A DNA stretch of 64,000 nt from Prorocentrum cordatum (lineage: Eukaryota; Sar; Dinophyceae; Prorocentrales; Prorocentraceae): positions 1,014,728 to 1,078,727 of the forward strand of contig CAUYUJ010003447.1 of the NCBI GenBank assembly GCA_963575745.1, in the 5' to 3' direction. Position numbers and translations under genes: made by a program. Under the pieces are notes generated by a model. That model was not told the DNA's origin. It did not search any database and saw nothing but the letters and a program-made list of their open reading frames with translations. Shown here piece by piece: positions 1 through 10,916 of the stretch (its first letter is position 1; every line of letters starts with the position of its first letter).

Positions 1-1639
1 TAGTTGCAGCAGGTCACGGGCTGCAAAACGCACAGACACGAGACAAGTCTCCCGACGGCAGGTGGCACGGGCGCGGTACTCCGCGTGTCAGGCTGTAAAG
101 TGACAGGGCGAGGTGCAGGCGCCGATCTGCTGGAGCCAGGCACGGAACAAGTCAAGGAAGGCGCGCGCTGCAGGGCCAAAGCCGGCACACACGCCGCAGC
201 TGTGGAGGACGACTGCGCCAACCAGCGGGTCGTCGAGCGTGGCCTGCTCCCGCGCGCTCTTCTGGCCGGACGCGTTGGCCCAGGGCAATGACGCACACCT
301 CGGGCACAGGGTCCAGAAAGATGATGCGCAGCGCAGCCCAAAATTCTCGCCAGTGCGAAGACAGAGTGGAAGGCCACGAGCAGCACGGCCGCGAAAGCCA
401 CCCGTTCGGCGGCTGGCGCTTAATCCGCGAACGCCGTGCAGAGCTGGGCAGGCATCGGCGGCGCGCGCCGAGGGATCTCCAGTCTTCTAGACTGTCAGCA
501 GCTGCTAAGCCACAGGATAGCGGCGCCTCACCTCAGCACGTGCTGCATGCCGCTGAGGGTGTCATTGGCAAGACTATTTGTGCATCCCTTTCGGCCCACA
601 AGTGCGCAGGGTAAACGCGCTGGCAAACACAACGACGTTCTACGTCAAAGGCAGCGGCAGACCATTGGCAGCAAGGTAGTCAACATAAAGCTGAGCGCCA
701 GTGTCGCGGCGCTCATCCTGGCGTTTCTCCGTCTCTCAAGCCCAGCTCCGGCAGCGCGGCGGTCAGCAGGGTCACTCGCATCCCCTATCGCGGGGGCGCG
801 CGGGGGGGCGTCCGCGGGGCTCCGAGCCGACGACGTGAAGCCGAAGACCGCCTGCGCGCCGATCGCCAGCTCCCACGCCGAGAGGGTCCGCATCACCATG
901 GAACACAGGACTGCTGAAGCGGCGCTTGGACAGCGCACCGCGTTGACTATGTTGCCGAGCAGGTGCAGGAAGACGTGCTGGCGGCGGCGCCTTGACCGCT
1001 TCGCCATGGGGAAACATCATCGGCGCGCCCTGGCACCTGACAGCGTTGACGTAACCCGCTGCATCCCACAGTGGCTGCCTGGTGGGCCAATGCCTGGGGC
1101 GAACTCTTCCCGCGGGAAGATCTCGTTGAGCGTCTCTCAGGCCCCAGCGGTTCTGATGTGCGCACTGTTATTGCGGGACCCCATGACGAGCTCCTGACGA
1201 TGCGTCTGGACGCGTCCAGCTCGCATTACTCCTCCACGTCAGGCCTCGCAAGCTCTGTCAAGAGGATGTTGTACGGCACGCCTGGCCGGTCCCACAGTGG
1301 CAGATGAGCAGGGCCCCGCGCAGCGACACCAACCTCTGCAGGAGAGCTGGTTGTATGCGGATCCAACCAGCGAGCAGGGCAACGGCGCCCTCCCGTGACC
1401 TCACGGAGATCGCCGAGAAGGGGGGTTGCCTCACTGCGAGGCAGCCAGGGCCCATTGCCGAGACACACGACCCACGTAGATGGGACCGCCAGCGCGTCCA
1501 GCATGGCGTGCAGGCCCTCGTCGATCTCGGAGCGGCCCCAGTGCAGCGACGGCACGTCGCCGGCCCACAGCATCTCGCCGCCAGCCCACGCTCACGCACT
1601 GTCTGCAGCTCACCCAGCGAGGGCACTGGGACCAGCCCC
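1..1639 (-). pseudogene. C-terminal region of the retroelement polyprotein, function unrecognised
   Basis: Beyond the methyltransferase the minus strand keeps protein-like segments. One at 1573-1500 reads VPSLHWGRSEIDEGLHAML, with ALAVPSTWVVCLGNGPWL close behind. LWDRPGVPYNILLTELARP lies near 1290-1240. LLGNIVNAVRCPSAASAVL and MVMRTLSAWELAIGAQAVF lie at about 970-840. DDPLVGAVVLHSCGVCAGF with FLDLFRAWLQQIGACTSPC lie at about 230-100. Frames change between them. An RNase H, integrase or recombinase domain would be expected here in a retroelement, but I cannot match the segments to any of these. The element continues to the left of the window. Confidence 0.4.
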
Positions 1640-3099
1640 CCAGCACCGAAGGCCCAGTGGCCGATCACCCCGGCCACCACCTCGCACTGGAAGGAGTTGC
1701 CCGCGAGGGACTGTTGAAGAGCATCGTACTTGGCGGGCTCGATCTCCGCCTCGCTGCTCATCATGCACGGCGCAGTGTGGTCCTCCGGGCAGACCATCAG
1801 CTTCTCTCGCATCCTGGCGTCAGACGGCTCGACGCGGTCGTCCGCCCAGTGCAAGCGCCACTTGCCACGGAACTGGTAGGGCGGCGAAGCGAAGCCACCC
1901 GTCTCCCAGCTCGCCAGCTCCGCAGTGCCGCACTCCTCAATGTCCGCCGGCCTGGGACCATCTGCGAGCGCGGCATCCAGCGCCCGAAGGTCGGCAGCAG
2001 CTCCCCCCACAGCAGGACCTGAGCACGCAGCCTCGGCTGGGAGCCACTCCTCGAGCGGCGGCCGCTCCGCCTCCAGCGCCGCCCCGCAGGCGCACCGCAC
2101 GTCCTGGGTCTTGGCCCGCACCACGACGGGCACAGCCTCGAACGACGGCAGGAAGCCCCACGAGACCCAGTGGAGCCGCGGACGTCGGACCCAGCCGACA
2201 TCCAGCCACGATCTCCGGCAGGGTGCGGCCGAAGAGCTGGTTCGGGCGCATCGCGTCGCACTCGGGCACCGACATGACGTTTTCCCCGACGAAGACGATC
2301 GACGCCTCTGGCATGGCCGCCGCGGCAGATCCTCGACCCGCACCATGTGGTCGGCAGGCCCGCCCGCGGGTCGTCGAGGCCCTGCCGAGCGACGTCGGAC
2401 CCGCGAAGGCCCGGCACGGGAAGCCACCCACCACCAGCACGCACGACACGCGGCCACGGGCGCGTAGCAGGGCTGCCATGGCCGCCGGGTCCGCCTCCAT
2501 TACGTCCCCCAGGTGCTGCCAGCTGGGGTAGCTGCGCCGAGCCATCCGCATCGCCGGGGGGCCAACCCGAACGGTAGGCGCACGGCAGGGACCAGTCCGA
2601 GGGCCTCGGAAACCCGGCACCCGCCGACGATTCCGCCGAAGCCACTCACGAGGCCGGTCACCTCCTCGCATGCGGCGTCCGCTGGCCCCTGCCACCCCTC
2701 GGGCAGCGCGCGCCCGCGGTCGGAGAAGGCGTCGCCATTGATCACGGCGCCAGAGGCCAGTGCGAGGGCTCGCGGGCCGCTTCCGGGCGAGGGCCCAGCT
2801 GGCCGCCAGCGGCCGCCAAGAAGGAGCGAACTCGAACCCAGCGGCCCAGCAGAATGCGCACCGCCCGCCTCCTGGCCCGTCTCAAGCTCAGCGTCCACAG
2901 CGCGAGGCTGGCCATCGCGGTCAGGCAGCCCGTGGAGGCCGCCGAGCGCCCTCGACCAAGTCGACGGGCACCCCCAAGGTTGTCGTTCGCAGCACTTGAT
3001 GGATACCTTCGGCCGGCGACCCCGGGGGGCCCGCAGCCGCGTAGCAGGCGCGGCCCTCGGAGATGAGCTCGGGCACCGTCTCTGCAGCATCGCGGCCGC
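1640..3099 (-). pseudogene. C5-cytosine DNA methyltransferase domain of the retroelement
   Basis: The conserved motifs of cytosine-C5 methyltransferases appear in order on the minus strand, spread over three frames. Motif I (S-adenosylmethionine site) is at 2661-2584, GLVSGFGGIVGG followed by EALGLVPA. A segment RRSYPSWQHLGDVMEAD leads into motif IV at about 2430-2396, VVGGFPCRAFAGP, with the catalytic Cys encoded at 2416-2414. GLDDPRAGL and HMVRVEDL follow in neighbouring frames. Motif VI is at 2296-2260, FVGENVMSVPEC (ENV at 2284-2276). RPRLHWVSWG at 2184-2155 fits motif VIII. The likely target recognition region is 2150-1720 (PPYQFRGKWRLHWADD is seen there). The motif X region is at 1701-1650, LAGNSFQCEVVAGVIGHW. 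The enzyme would transfer a methyl group to C5 of cytosine. The segment 3099-2700, between the polymerase and motif I, reads DAELETGQEAGG and INGDAFSDRGRALPEGW. Frame changes fall near 2590, 2370, 2300 and 2190. Confidence 0.75.
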
Positions 3100-3740
3100 G
3101 GACTTGCTCACGATCGCTGCGACCTCCAGGTTGTCAATGTAGCCATCCGCGCCGCACGGCGTGGATCCTCCACGCTGAACGGCACCCTCGGCGTCGAGTG
3201 ACCTCCCCGCTGGGCGGCGGCCTGCGAGGGACAGAGGTACTCCGCCGCAGCAGGTTGCGGTGGAGGTGGGTCGTCACGCCCACGGAACTGACCCAGCCCA
3301 GGTCGACCACCCGCAAGCAGATGTGCGCGGTCCCGCCGTCCTTCAGGCCAAGCAAGTCCGAGGGGGCGGCGGAGCCAACAACGGTGTAAGGCCGCCGCGC
3401 AGGCGACCCGCGAAGACGTAGAAGAAGGCCTCCTTGCCCGCGCCGCGCCACAGCAGACCCTCCGACTCGGACAGCGCCAGGTCGTTCAGCTGGATCATGG
3501 TCGGGAGCTCGGGGGCGACTCCCACGATGCACTCCTGGCACGTGTTCGACGGGATAAGGTTGGTGGTCAGCCTCAGGGTCGGCCGGCGCCTGCGCTGCGG
3601 ACCGCGGGCACGCCGTGCAACTCGGGCACCCCGAAAGCCCCGTGCGCGTCCGGCAGCGTCAGCTTGTCCAGCCCCTGCACCAGCGTCAGCCAATGTGGCG
3701 CCGAGATCTCGATCCCGCCGCAGACGATCATGAATCCTTC
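3100..3740 (-). pseudogene. Reverse transcriptase palm domain of the retroelement
   Basis: Minus-strand segments in three frames cover the palm. The first, 3733 to about 3570, reads FMIVCGGIEISAPHWLTLV. It is followed by TTNLIPSNTCQECIVG and LPTMIQLNDLALSESEGLLW (about 3580-3460), then AFFYVFAG, YTVVGSAAPSDLLGL, GTAHICLRV and GWVSSVGVTTHLHRNLLRR (about 3440-3230). The series ends at the catalytic-type box DGYIDNLEVAAIV, with YIDN encoded at 3141-3130. The run 'hydrophobic-GW-S-VG-T-HLHR' before the box is the usual B/C region of retroelement polymerases. The box is YxDN, not the common YxDD. At least two frame changes occur inside the domain. This copy is therefore unlikely to encode an intact enzyme unless the indels are sequencing errors. 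Confidence 0.65.
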
Positions 3741-3839
3741 AGCCGCACTTCCAGTCGAGAACTGGTGACAGAGCCGACTCGGCTCGTGTAGCCAAGTGGA
3801 GGCGGCGACCGAGAGCGGCCAGGGCTGCCTCCCGCGCGG

Positions 3840-5280
3840 TCTACGAACGGAAGGAGCCTGGGAACTCGCGGACTACATTTAACCCCATGGGGACCACGTC
3901 GGAAAAGTTCTCACAGAGGGTCACTCCCCGCGCCAGCCCACGGGCCCCTCCCTGCCAGCGGATCTGCCCTGTCACAGCCGGCAACCGTGCTGCAGATCGG
4001 CGGGCACGGCGAGGAGGCTGGGCGGCCCGCGGCGGCAGCATCATGACGCCCAGGAACCAGTCCCGAAGACGGCGAGCGCAACGGCGAAGTCCAGGGCGGT
4101 CCGCGCGAGCGGGCAACCTCGGCACACGCGGTCACATCCGCACGCGCTCCGTCAGCGCCGGCGCCACCAGCTCGCTGCCTCACTCTCGCCGCAGGAAGGC
4201 CGCCTCGACCTCGGCCCCGGCGCCTCCTGCCGCCACGGCGGCGGTCGAAAAGGAGGGGGGGCCTGGCCACCTAGCGGACCTTGCCGCGGGCCCGCTGCCG
4301 CCGCAGCCGCGGGCCAGTCCTGCCCGAAGACGTGGCGCTCCGAGCTCGCCGCCAGAGAGACGCGCCTCGGCTCGTACGCCACCCTCAGGTGCGGGCTGGC
4401 GCCTCGAGGCGTCCTCAGCGAGCCAAGAGATGGCGGCCTGCCCGCGCTGCCTGAGCGCGCTGCGCCTGGGCGGCCCGCGGGCGGGGCTGCGCCTGGGGCC
4501 CTGCCCAAGGCCCAGCTGGGCCTACCGCCCGCAGGGGAAGAAGCGGCCCCGGCCGCGCCCGCTGCTCCTGCCGCGACCGCGGCTCTGCTGGTGGCTCGGC
4601 GAGGGCGAGTCGGCTCTGCCGCTTCCGCGCCCGCCTCCTCTGGTCGGGCTTGACGCTCGCCCTGACCCCTGCCACCGAGCATGCCGCAGCTCTTGGCGTC
4701 CAGCAGCCTGCTGCGCAGCATCACCGCGTGCCGCGCCAGGCCCTGCTCGCCCATCGAGGCCAAGAAGAGCCGCGCGTCCGGCACGACCCCAACTCGCTCG
4801 CCATCCGCCAGCACGCGCCGGCCAGGGACAGCTCCAGAACCTCGAACCTCTGCACAGCACGTCGCACAACTCCGCCAGGCATCCGTCCTCCAGCGAGTCC
4901 AGCACGGTCGCCAGCGCCTGCAGCACACGCTGAGTGTTGATCAGCATATGCCCTGGAGGGTGATGGCCGAACACCACGACCCGCAAGTATCCCATGACCT
5001 TCGCACGAGCCTCTGAGCGGCCCGCCCCTCTTCCTGCAAACCCCTGACGCGGCTGATGTTCTTCATCATCGCCTTGTCGTGAAGGGCGCCTGGGCGCTTC
5101 GCCACAAGCAGCCGCGCGCAGCCGACGCAGGGGGGGTGGCCTCGCCAAGACGCTACTCTCCGTCGTCGTCCCTGCGCGAGCCTGGGGCGCCCCGGGGGCA
5201 GCGTCGACCGCGGCCGCCAGCGGCGCCGCCAGGCGTCGTCGCTGCAGCCTGCGCGCGCGCGCCGCGGCAGCACCCGCCAG
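3840..5280 (-). pseudogene. N-terminal (gag-like) ORF of the retroelement, frame-disrupted
   Basis: Three minus-strand segments in different frames join head to tail. The first, at about 5273-5010, contains HDKAMMKNISRVRGLQEEG. The second, at 5001-4822, reads KVMGYLRVVVFGHHPPGH and then an amphipathic helix-like run ending in LEDGCLAELCDVL. The third, at about 4840-4660, contains PDARLFLASMGEQGLARH and LLDAKSCGMLGG. A low-complexity Pro/Ala/Gly/Lys linker follows to about 4270, and then a short block at 3940-3841 with GVTLCENFSDVVPMGLNVV. The mixed hydrophobic composition contrasts with the surrounding GC-driven Arg/Pro/Ala frames, so I take it as real coding. No known domain is recognised. 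The position before the polymerase makes a nucleocapsid or other ORF1 role possible but unproven. Confidence 0.55.
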
Positions 5281-6560
5281 GCGGTCGGAGGTCGGGCCTC
5301 CGAGGGGGGCGCCCCCTGCCAAGGCCACGCCGCCGCCGGGCCCGCCGAAGATGCTCGGGCGCACCCATGGCTCCACGAACGCGCGGTTCAAGCGCAGCCG
5401 CAGCCACTCGACGTGCGGGGCTCCTCGGCCAGGCTCGGCGGGCTCCCCGCACAGTGCCGGTCCCTGCCCGCGCGAGCGCAGGAGGCTGCAGGCCCAGCGC
5501 CGCGCGGCGGGGACAGGACATCCAGCTGCTTCGCCTCGACCACCAGCGACGCTCTCCTGAACTGGGCGCATCGTGCTGCTCAGAACGGCCCGTGGCCCCG
5601 ATCTCCGCTTACCTCGAACGAGGCAGTCCCGCTGATGCCCCCAGCTGCGACCAAGGTCAGGAGCACGAGATTCGCACCTCGGCGCCAGGCGGCACCAGGC
5701 AGGGCCACGGGCCGCCGCCACGGACCGCCCACGAGAGTCCCAGCCGCGCGCCGGCCGTGGGGGGCGACCGGCTCGCCTGCCACCGCGATCGGCAGTCCAC
5801 GGATCGTCGGCCCCCAGGTGCCGCACGTGGAGGAGGGCCACCAGGGGGGGGGCCGACGCCGCCGTCCACGAGTGCCCCCACCAGCGCAGCGCCCACGTCG
5901 CCGAGGGGAAGCCTCCGCCCCAGGCACGGCGCCGCCACCCGGGGGCGCCTCAGCACCCGCGCCGCCTCCGAGGTCGGGCAGGCCGGGCAGCGCCGTCAGG
6001 CCAGGCGCCGCAGATGCGCCAGCGCCCTCGCCGCGGGCGCGGCCGCCGTAGCACCGCCGACCGCCGCAGCCGCCGCCAGGCCGGAGCAGCCGCGGGAAGG
6101 CGACGGCGCCTCCGCCTCTCTCCGCGGCTCCTCGCCCGAGGCCGCCGGCGCCGCACCCTCGGCTGCGGCCGCGCGCACACGGCCCCAGGACTTTCGCCTT
6201 AGCCTTAGCCTCGGCCCTGCCCCTGGCGACGGCCCTCGCCTTTGACGATCTCGACCCCCCAGGCCAGCGAGCGCGAAGAGCAGCGCGCCCGAGACCCGGG
6301 CGGTCACGAGCAGCACCGCCCTCTCCTCCACGCCGAGGCGGGCGTGCCACCCCGCCTGCTGGGTCAGCCCGATGACGTAGCCCAGCTCGCAGACCTCCAG
6401 GAGGGCTCCGCCTTCGGCCAGGGCCAGCGACTCCCCTCGCCCGAGGGGTCCAGCGCACCAGCCGCAGAGGCACACGGGCGGCGGGCGCGGCACGGTGGTC
6501 CTCGGGAGCGGATCTGCCCTCCCTGGAGGACGCAAAACCAGCCAGAACAGCTGCCATGCA
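5280..6560 (-). other. Upstream part of the retroelement, possible N-terminal coding
   Basis: One minus-strand frame stays open from about 6800 to 5996. It contains a hydrophobic, protein-like stretch at 6430-6248 (key peptides ELGYVIGLTQQAGW and AVLLVTARVSGALLFAL) that could be a membrane segment. Past that, the minus frames become Pro/Ala/Arg/Gly-rich and no domain is recognisable. The position upstream of the gag-like block suggests leader or N-terminal sequence of the same element. The open frame extends into a microsatellite at 6621-6670, so its first residues are not meaningful. Confidence 0.4.
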
Positions 6561-6620
6561 AGCGAAAGCGGCCGATGTGACACGCTACCCCTCCGACGCC
6601 CACACATCTTCCGTAAACGT

Positions 6621-6670
<50 letters not shown>
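6621..6670. repeat. Microsatellite (AT)n-(GT)n
   Basis: About 33 bases of alternating AT (to 6654) pass directly into eight GT units (6655-6670). Pure dinucleotide tract with no coding meaning. Confidence 0.98.
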
Positions 6671-6682
6671 AAAGATGTTGGA

Positions 6683-6786
6683 TCTGGCAAAGGCTGGAGT
6701 TTGATCCTCATCTTCAGGCTTCTTCGTATATTTCTCTGGCAAGGACTGGAGTTTGATCCTCATCTTCAGTTTCCTCGTTGGCTTGG
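6683..6786. repeat. Two-copy tandem repeat, period 52 bp
   Basis: The segment starting TCTGGCAAAGGCTGGAG at 6683 recurs at 6735 as TCTGGCAAGGACTGGAG. Both are followed by TTTGATCCTCATCTTCAG. Copies differ by a few substitutions. Confidence 0.9.
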
Positions 6787-7004
6787 TTTCTTTCGAAATT
6801 GGCCACAATTATCGTTAATCTTTGTGCAAATTCGACTATGAGCAGGCAGAGAACAATCGGGCGAAGCACCAGCCAGGCAGGGGTCATCGGCGAGTGCGGC
6901 GCGGCAGGCGGCCCCGCAGGCATGATTCCGGTGACACAGACATGCCGTCGCCGTTCACAGCAAATTCTCGACGGAAAACTGTTGATGCAGCTTGTGGGCT
7001 CCGC

Positions 7005-7480
7005 GGGCGACCGGGCCGCGAAACACTGCGGAGGATGAACCGCCAGAACCACAGGGAAGGGCCAGGCCTTGTGGTGACCCCGTATTGAACAAAATCGGGC
7101 GACTGGTAGTCCTTGGCGAAGAGAATTGTCCACGTGCTGACCCAACTTCCGAGGCAGATCCAGCCAGCCGTGGAGACAAGGAGCATACAAGTGGAGGTGG
7201 CCCAGACATGCACGCGTGGCCAAACAAAACACACAGCGGAACAATTGTGTTGACGTTTCCGACCTCTGCGGGCCACAGGGTCGTTAAACACTGCTTGGGG
7301 TGGAAAGCCAGAAGACCTGGGAAAAGGGTCGGGATTCTAAGTGCCTCGTAAGGAAAAAAACATAGAATCAGATGTCTCGTGGTCCGTACGCTGCAGCCAA
7401 AGCGAAGAGAACTGTGCACGTGCTGACTGGCCGGAATCTCGAGGCGAATCCAATCCAGGCGAGGCGAAAAAGAAGCCTCT
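7005..7480. repeat. Diverged tandem duplication, offset 286 bp
   Basis: GCGAAGAGAATTGTCCACG at 7116 is matched by GCGAAGAGAACTGTGCACG at 7402. The flanks agree in order (CACTGC before; CGAGGC and AATCCA or ATCCAG after). Upstream, 'AAACACTGCGG' near 7020 pairs with 'AAACACTGCTTGG' near 7287. No gene is seen. A short coding-like run (AWLVLRPIVLCLLIVEFAQR) lies just to the left on the minus strand at about 6880-6800, without an assignable function. Confidence 0.75.
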
Positions 7481-8204
7481 AGGGGCCCAAAAAGACCTGA
7501 CTGCGTCAGGGGGAGGGGGATCCAGCGCCGATTCAAGAAATCCGCGCGGACACCAGAAAGCTTCTATTTATGCAGATGCGTTTGTTTGAATCGCTTCTCT
7601 CCTGAACCAATGTGGGGCGACAAGATCTATACACATCCACCGCCCTTGGCCATGCTCATCCTGGGCCCAGGAGCGGTGCATACGCCCTCCTGGCCGAACT
7701 AGGAGACATGAACGTTCGGAGGTCCGCGCGGGTTCCTTCCTCCTCCTGGCGTTAAACGGCGCGGACCACCGAGACGTTTTTGTTTTCTGCAATTTGGCAC
7801 TCAACTGAAAAGGATACAGGAAGCGTGCACTCGCACTGATCTTGGCCAAACCCACCCCTTCGCCTCAGGCTCAGTGCAAGAGCCTCCCTGGCATATGCCA
7901 GCAGGACGTGAACACCGATCCTAAGCTCAAAATGGCCTGGCCGACAACAGGGCAGTGTGACCCGAGGTCCATTCTAAACTATTCAGATAAACCTAGGACC
8001 TAGGGGAATCGTGGAATCTCCAGCGCGAGTCGAGGAATAGAGAATATCGTCGAGCCCTTGACGACTTCGCTCGTGGCAAACTGTCGATTAGCAGCGGTGA
8101 GCAGCCGAGCGTCAGGCATTTCTAGAACGTCATTGACGAGCTGGAGCAACCCTGAGGGGGGGGGGCGTTAGGGGGGAACCAATTCAAAAAGGGAAACGTT
8201 GGTC
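7481..8204. other. No gene seen; contains parts of an inverted-repeat element
   Basis: The sequence is moderately G+C-rich with no supported gene. GGATCCAGCGCCGATTC followed by AAGAAATCCGCGCGGACAC at 7519-7554 resembles one arm of the inverted-repeat element at 10917-11061. AGGTCCGCGCGGGTTCC near 7720 and GGCGCGGACCACC near 7760 may be the remains of the other arm. Confidence 0.4.
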
Positions 8205-8340
8205 TGGAATCGGCGGTGCATCGCGGGATCAGCGAGAAGCCCCCGATAGTGGGTCCACACACTCCTGGGCGGGGTGGGGCACCCGAGCTACCAGTGAATG
8301 GGCGATTGGGGGTCGTTGCGTCTTCCCCCGAGCCCATCCT
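8205..8340 (+). repeat. Dispersed repeat family A, partial copy
   Basis: The order GCCCCCGATAGTGGGTCC, CCTGGGCGGGGTGGG and AGTGAATGGGCGATTGGGGG matches the core of the copies near 54.6, 57.1 and 61.1 kb. It is in the same orientation. Only the core is kept. Confidence 0.6.
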
Positions 8341-9479
8341 CTCCTAATGCTGCCCCCGACGGGAGAGAGGGAGAGAGATAGAGAGAGAGAAACGTTCTCA
8401 ACTGCGCCACCAGGTAGGAAATGCCGACCTGGGGGTCTGAACGTCTGAAGCACACGGGCGGCCCACGGTCGCAGGCACGGTGCAGCGCTCGCGGAGAGGG
8501 CAGGGCAGCCCGGGCGCCCGTCCAGACGACTCAAGACCGGCCAGCGTGACACGTGGATCAGAAAAGAACCCGAACTCCCGTGCGGGGGGAAGAGAAGATC
8601 AGAGGTGAAACAGGGACCACGGCCGCAACCAAGAATGGAGGGGCCCTTGGACACACAAATAAATAGACACGTAACAGTGCTCCCCATATTTTACCACATG
8701 TTCTGGGTTTTTACCTTCCCCCCACACTTTCCATATTTTCCCATATTTCCTGGGGAATCGACGATTACTGATATAGTAATTGTCCGTGTGTGATTTTCCC
8801 CTCCTGACAGGACCCAGCGGAAGGGCCCGAACCCTGGGGCGGCGGCACGCTGCAGCGTCGCCCAGGTACAGGGCGGCGCGCAGGCGTGCCTCCGCCCCAG
8901 GAGCCGGCTCTCGGTGGCGGTGGTCTCTCTCTTTCCTCCGAGGACGGGGCGAACGAAGAGCAGGAGCTGGAGAACGAGGTCAAGACGACGACGAGGTGTA
9001 AATGTGAATTCTATGTATAACTCCCGCGCGTGGGCACCGTCAAGGGTGCTGCGGGTGCGGCGCCGAAGCGCCGCTCAGCGTGGCGATCTTCACGACATGG
9101 CAAAACTTAGTGGAGGAGAACGAAAAGGAGGAGGAGGAGATCATAAGTAATAAGCTATCCGCTTGGCCCGCTCAGCCATGGTGTCGGACGAAACCTGCTT
9201 CCAGCGTATCCCAATCTTAAGTTGATGCGATCTGTGTAATATCCACCATCCCAACCTCACGCCCCAAAGCGTGCCCACGATAGCTCCTTATGCCGTCAGC
9301 CCATCTGGTTTTGGGTCGTCCAGACGACGACGAGGTGGAGACGGCGAAGGAAGACCGAGGCCCAGCACGGAGGCGGACAGGAGCAGGACGACGAACAGCA
9401 GGGGTATCTGTCCCGCGCGGCAGGGACGAGAGGGGAACGACGGCCTCGCGCGACGACGGGGGACAGAAAATACGACGAC
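8341..9479. other. No supported gene
   Basis: A short (GA)n-type tract lies at 8364-8391. A pyrimidine-rich and A/T-richer stretch follows at 8680-8800. The rest is G+C-rich sequence with overlapping open frames on both strands and none preferred. Confidence 0.6.
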
Positions 9480-10220
9480 GACCGCGACCGACGACCACGC
9501 AGAGAAAAACGACGAATGGCGGCACCGAAAAGAAGAAAGGGCAAGGCGAAACAAGGACCAGGGCAACATCGGACCAGGGCAAATCCGAGATCTCTGAGAC
9601 CCGTACCTGGCGGCTCTGGAACATGCATCAGGCGCAACAGCCGTTCCAGAAAGCTCCAGAACGCGCTGTCCCGGCCCTGGCCCCGTCCGAAAAAGCGACG
9701 GCCGGCGGCGCCGATCACGACGGACGACGGAGTGGGTGGGGAAACAATGTTTGATTCGCAGGTCGAGAGCGCACCTCTTCCGGTCGAAGCTAAGCGGGCC
9801 GCGCGAAGCTTGAATTAACCATGGGTGGGGAAACAAACAAGGCAGCGACGACTCGGCGACTCTGAAGGGTGTGGTTTGCCAAGGGTGCAGTTTGCAACTC
9901 GCTCCCTTGGGGGCGGGCGGGAACCTCGACAGAGTCCTCCGCCGCACCCCGGCGTAACCACACCCTTTTATAATCGCCGACCGACCAGCAACCACGTAGA
10001 CAACGACGCGGACCGGCGGCCCCGAAGAGAAAAGCGACGATCGGCGGCCCACGACCGCGGCGACCAGGGTGGGCCGCGGTCGCGGTGTGCAGGGTGGGCG
10101 GTCGGGCGGTCTGCCCTTCAGTTTGAACGACCCCATGCCAGGCGGGGAACAACGGCAGCGACAACCGACGCCCACGAAGGGCAAGACGACGCCCCGCGGC
10201 GCCGAAACGACACGGCGACG
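9480..10220 (-). repeat. Long-period degenerate repeat (about 180-190 bp)
   Basis: On the minus strand a similar block recurs, read most easily as the peptide pattern FGAA-RR-LRG-R. It starts near 10206 (FGAAGRRLALRGRR), 10026 (FGAAGPRRCLRGC), 9715 (IGAAGRRFFGRG) and 9529 (FGAAIRRFSLRGRR). The spacings are 180, 311 and 186 bases. A near-duplicate GGTGGGGAAACAA occurs twice (9737 and 9824). I take it as a DNA repeat and not as a protein, since all frames here are open. Confidence 0.5.
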
Positions 10221-10916
10221 ACCAGCGGGCGGCGACCGGCGGCCCGGCCGGCGCCTCCGCCGCTGGCCCCGGCGCCCGGCTCCCAGCGCCCAGCGAGGCG
10301 GGAGGGCCTGGCGGCGCGCGCGCGCCGTGCACGGCTTGTCAGGGCCCCCCTACGCGGGGGCAGAGCTGAACGGGGGCGTGGGCCCTTTCCACATGCCCCG
10401 GTTTACGATGCTCCCGCCTGCGAAGCCCAAGGCGCCCTGAACAGGGGCATAGGGCCATCGTACTTCCAGGAGGCACACAGGCGAAGTGGCTTCTCTGGCC
10501 ACTGCGGGCCTGGGCCACAAACGTGCTCCACGACATGCAATGAGGGAACAGCCGGCGAAGCACAGCCCCTCATGAGCCCGAGGTGGTCCTTCTACAGCCT
10601 GACTGTAAGGAGCCCAGCGTGGACAACGGCGTCCCCCGAGACCCGCGTGCCGTGACCCCGTCTCGGGCGCCCCGAGCCCGCCGCGCAGGGCGCGCACCAG
10701 ACGGGGGACGGCCCTGCAGCCATTCCACGGTGGGTGAGCATGGCCACGCTCGAGGCACGGCCACAGAAGCACGCGGAGCAGTGGCCCCCTTCGCCGAAGG
10801 CCCGAGGCCCGCAGCACGGAGGGTACTCCAGGGTGGGGGGCCCAGGCACGAAGAGCACGAGGCTTCGGACCAGCTCTCATGGCTGATGACAGAAGAAGGC
10901 GAACGGCAAGAGCAGA
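10221..10916. other. No supported gene
   Basis: Very G+C-rich sequence with open frames on both strands. The composition of the translations (Arg/Pro/Ala/Gly) is that expected from base composition alone. Confidence 0.55.

Larger units (their letters stand above)
1..6560 (-). mobile_element. Retroelement with reverse transcriptase and C5-DNA methyltransferase (3' end beyond window)
   Basis: Read right to left, this stretch gives in order an N-terminal ORF of unknown type (about 5280-3840), a reverse transcriptase palm (3740-3100), a cytosine-C5 DNA methyltransferase (2661-1640) and a further C-terminal region that runs off position 1. All blocks lie on the minus strand and follow each other with little spacing, so I read them as one polyprotein of a mobile element and not as separate genes. 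The reading frame changes about ten times, so it is either decayed or contains sequencing indels. Retrotransposons that have captured DNA methyltransferases are published for dinoflagellates. No long terminal repeat, target duplication or poly(A) is visible because the 3' end lies outside the window, so its class (LTR, DIRS-like or other) is open. The right boundary near 6560 is approximate. Confidence 0.75.
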
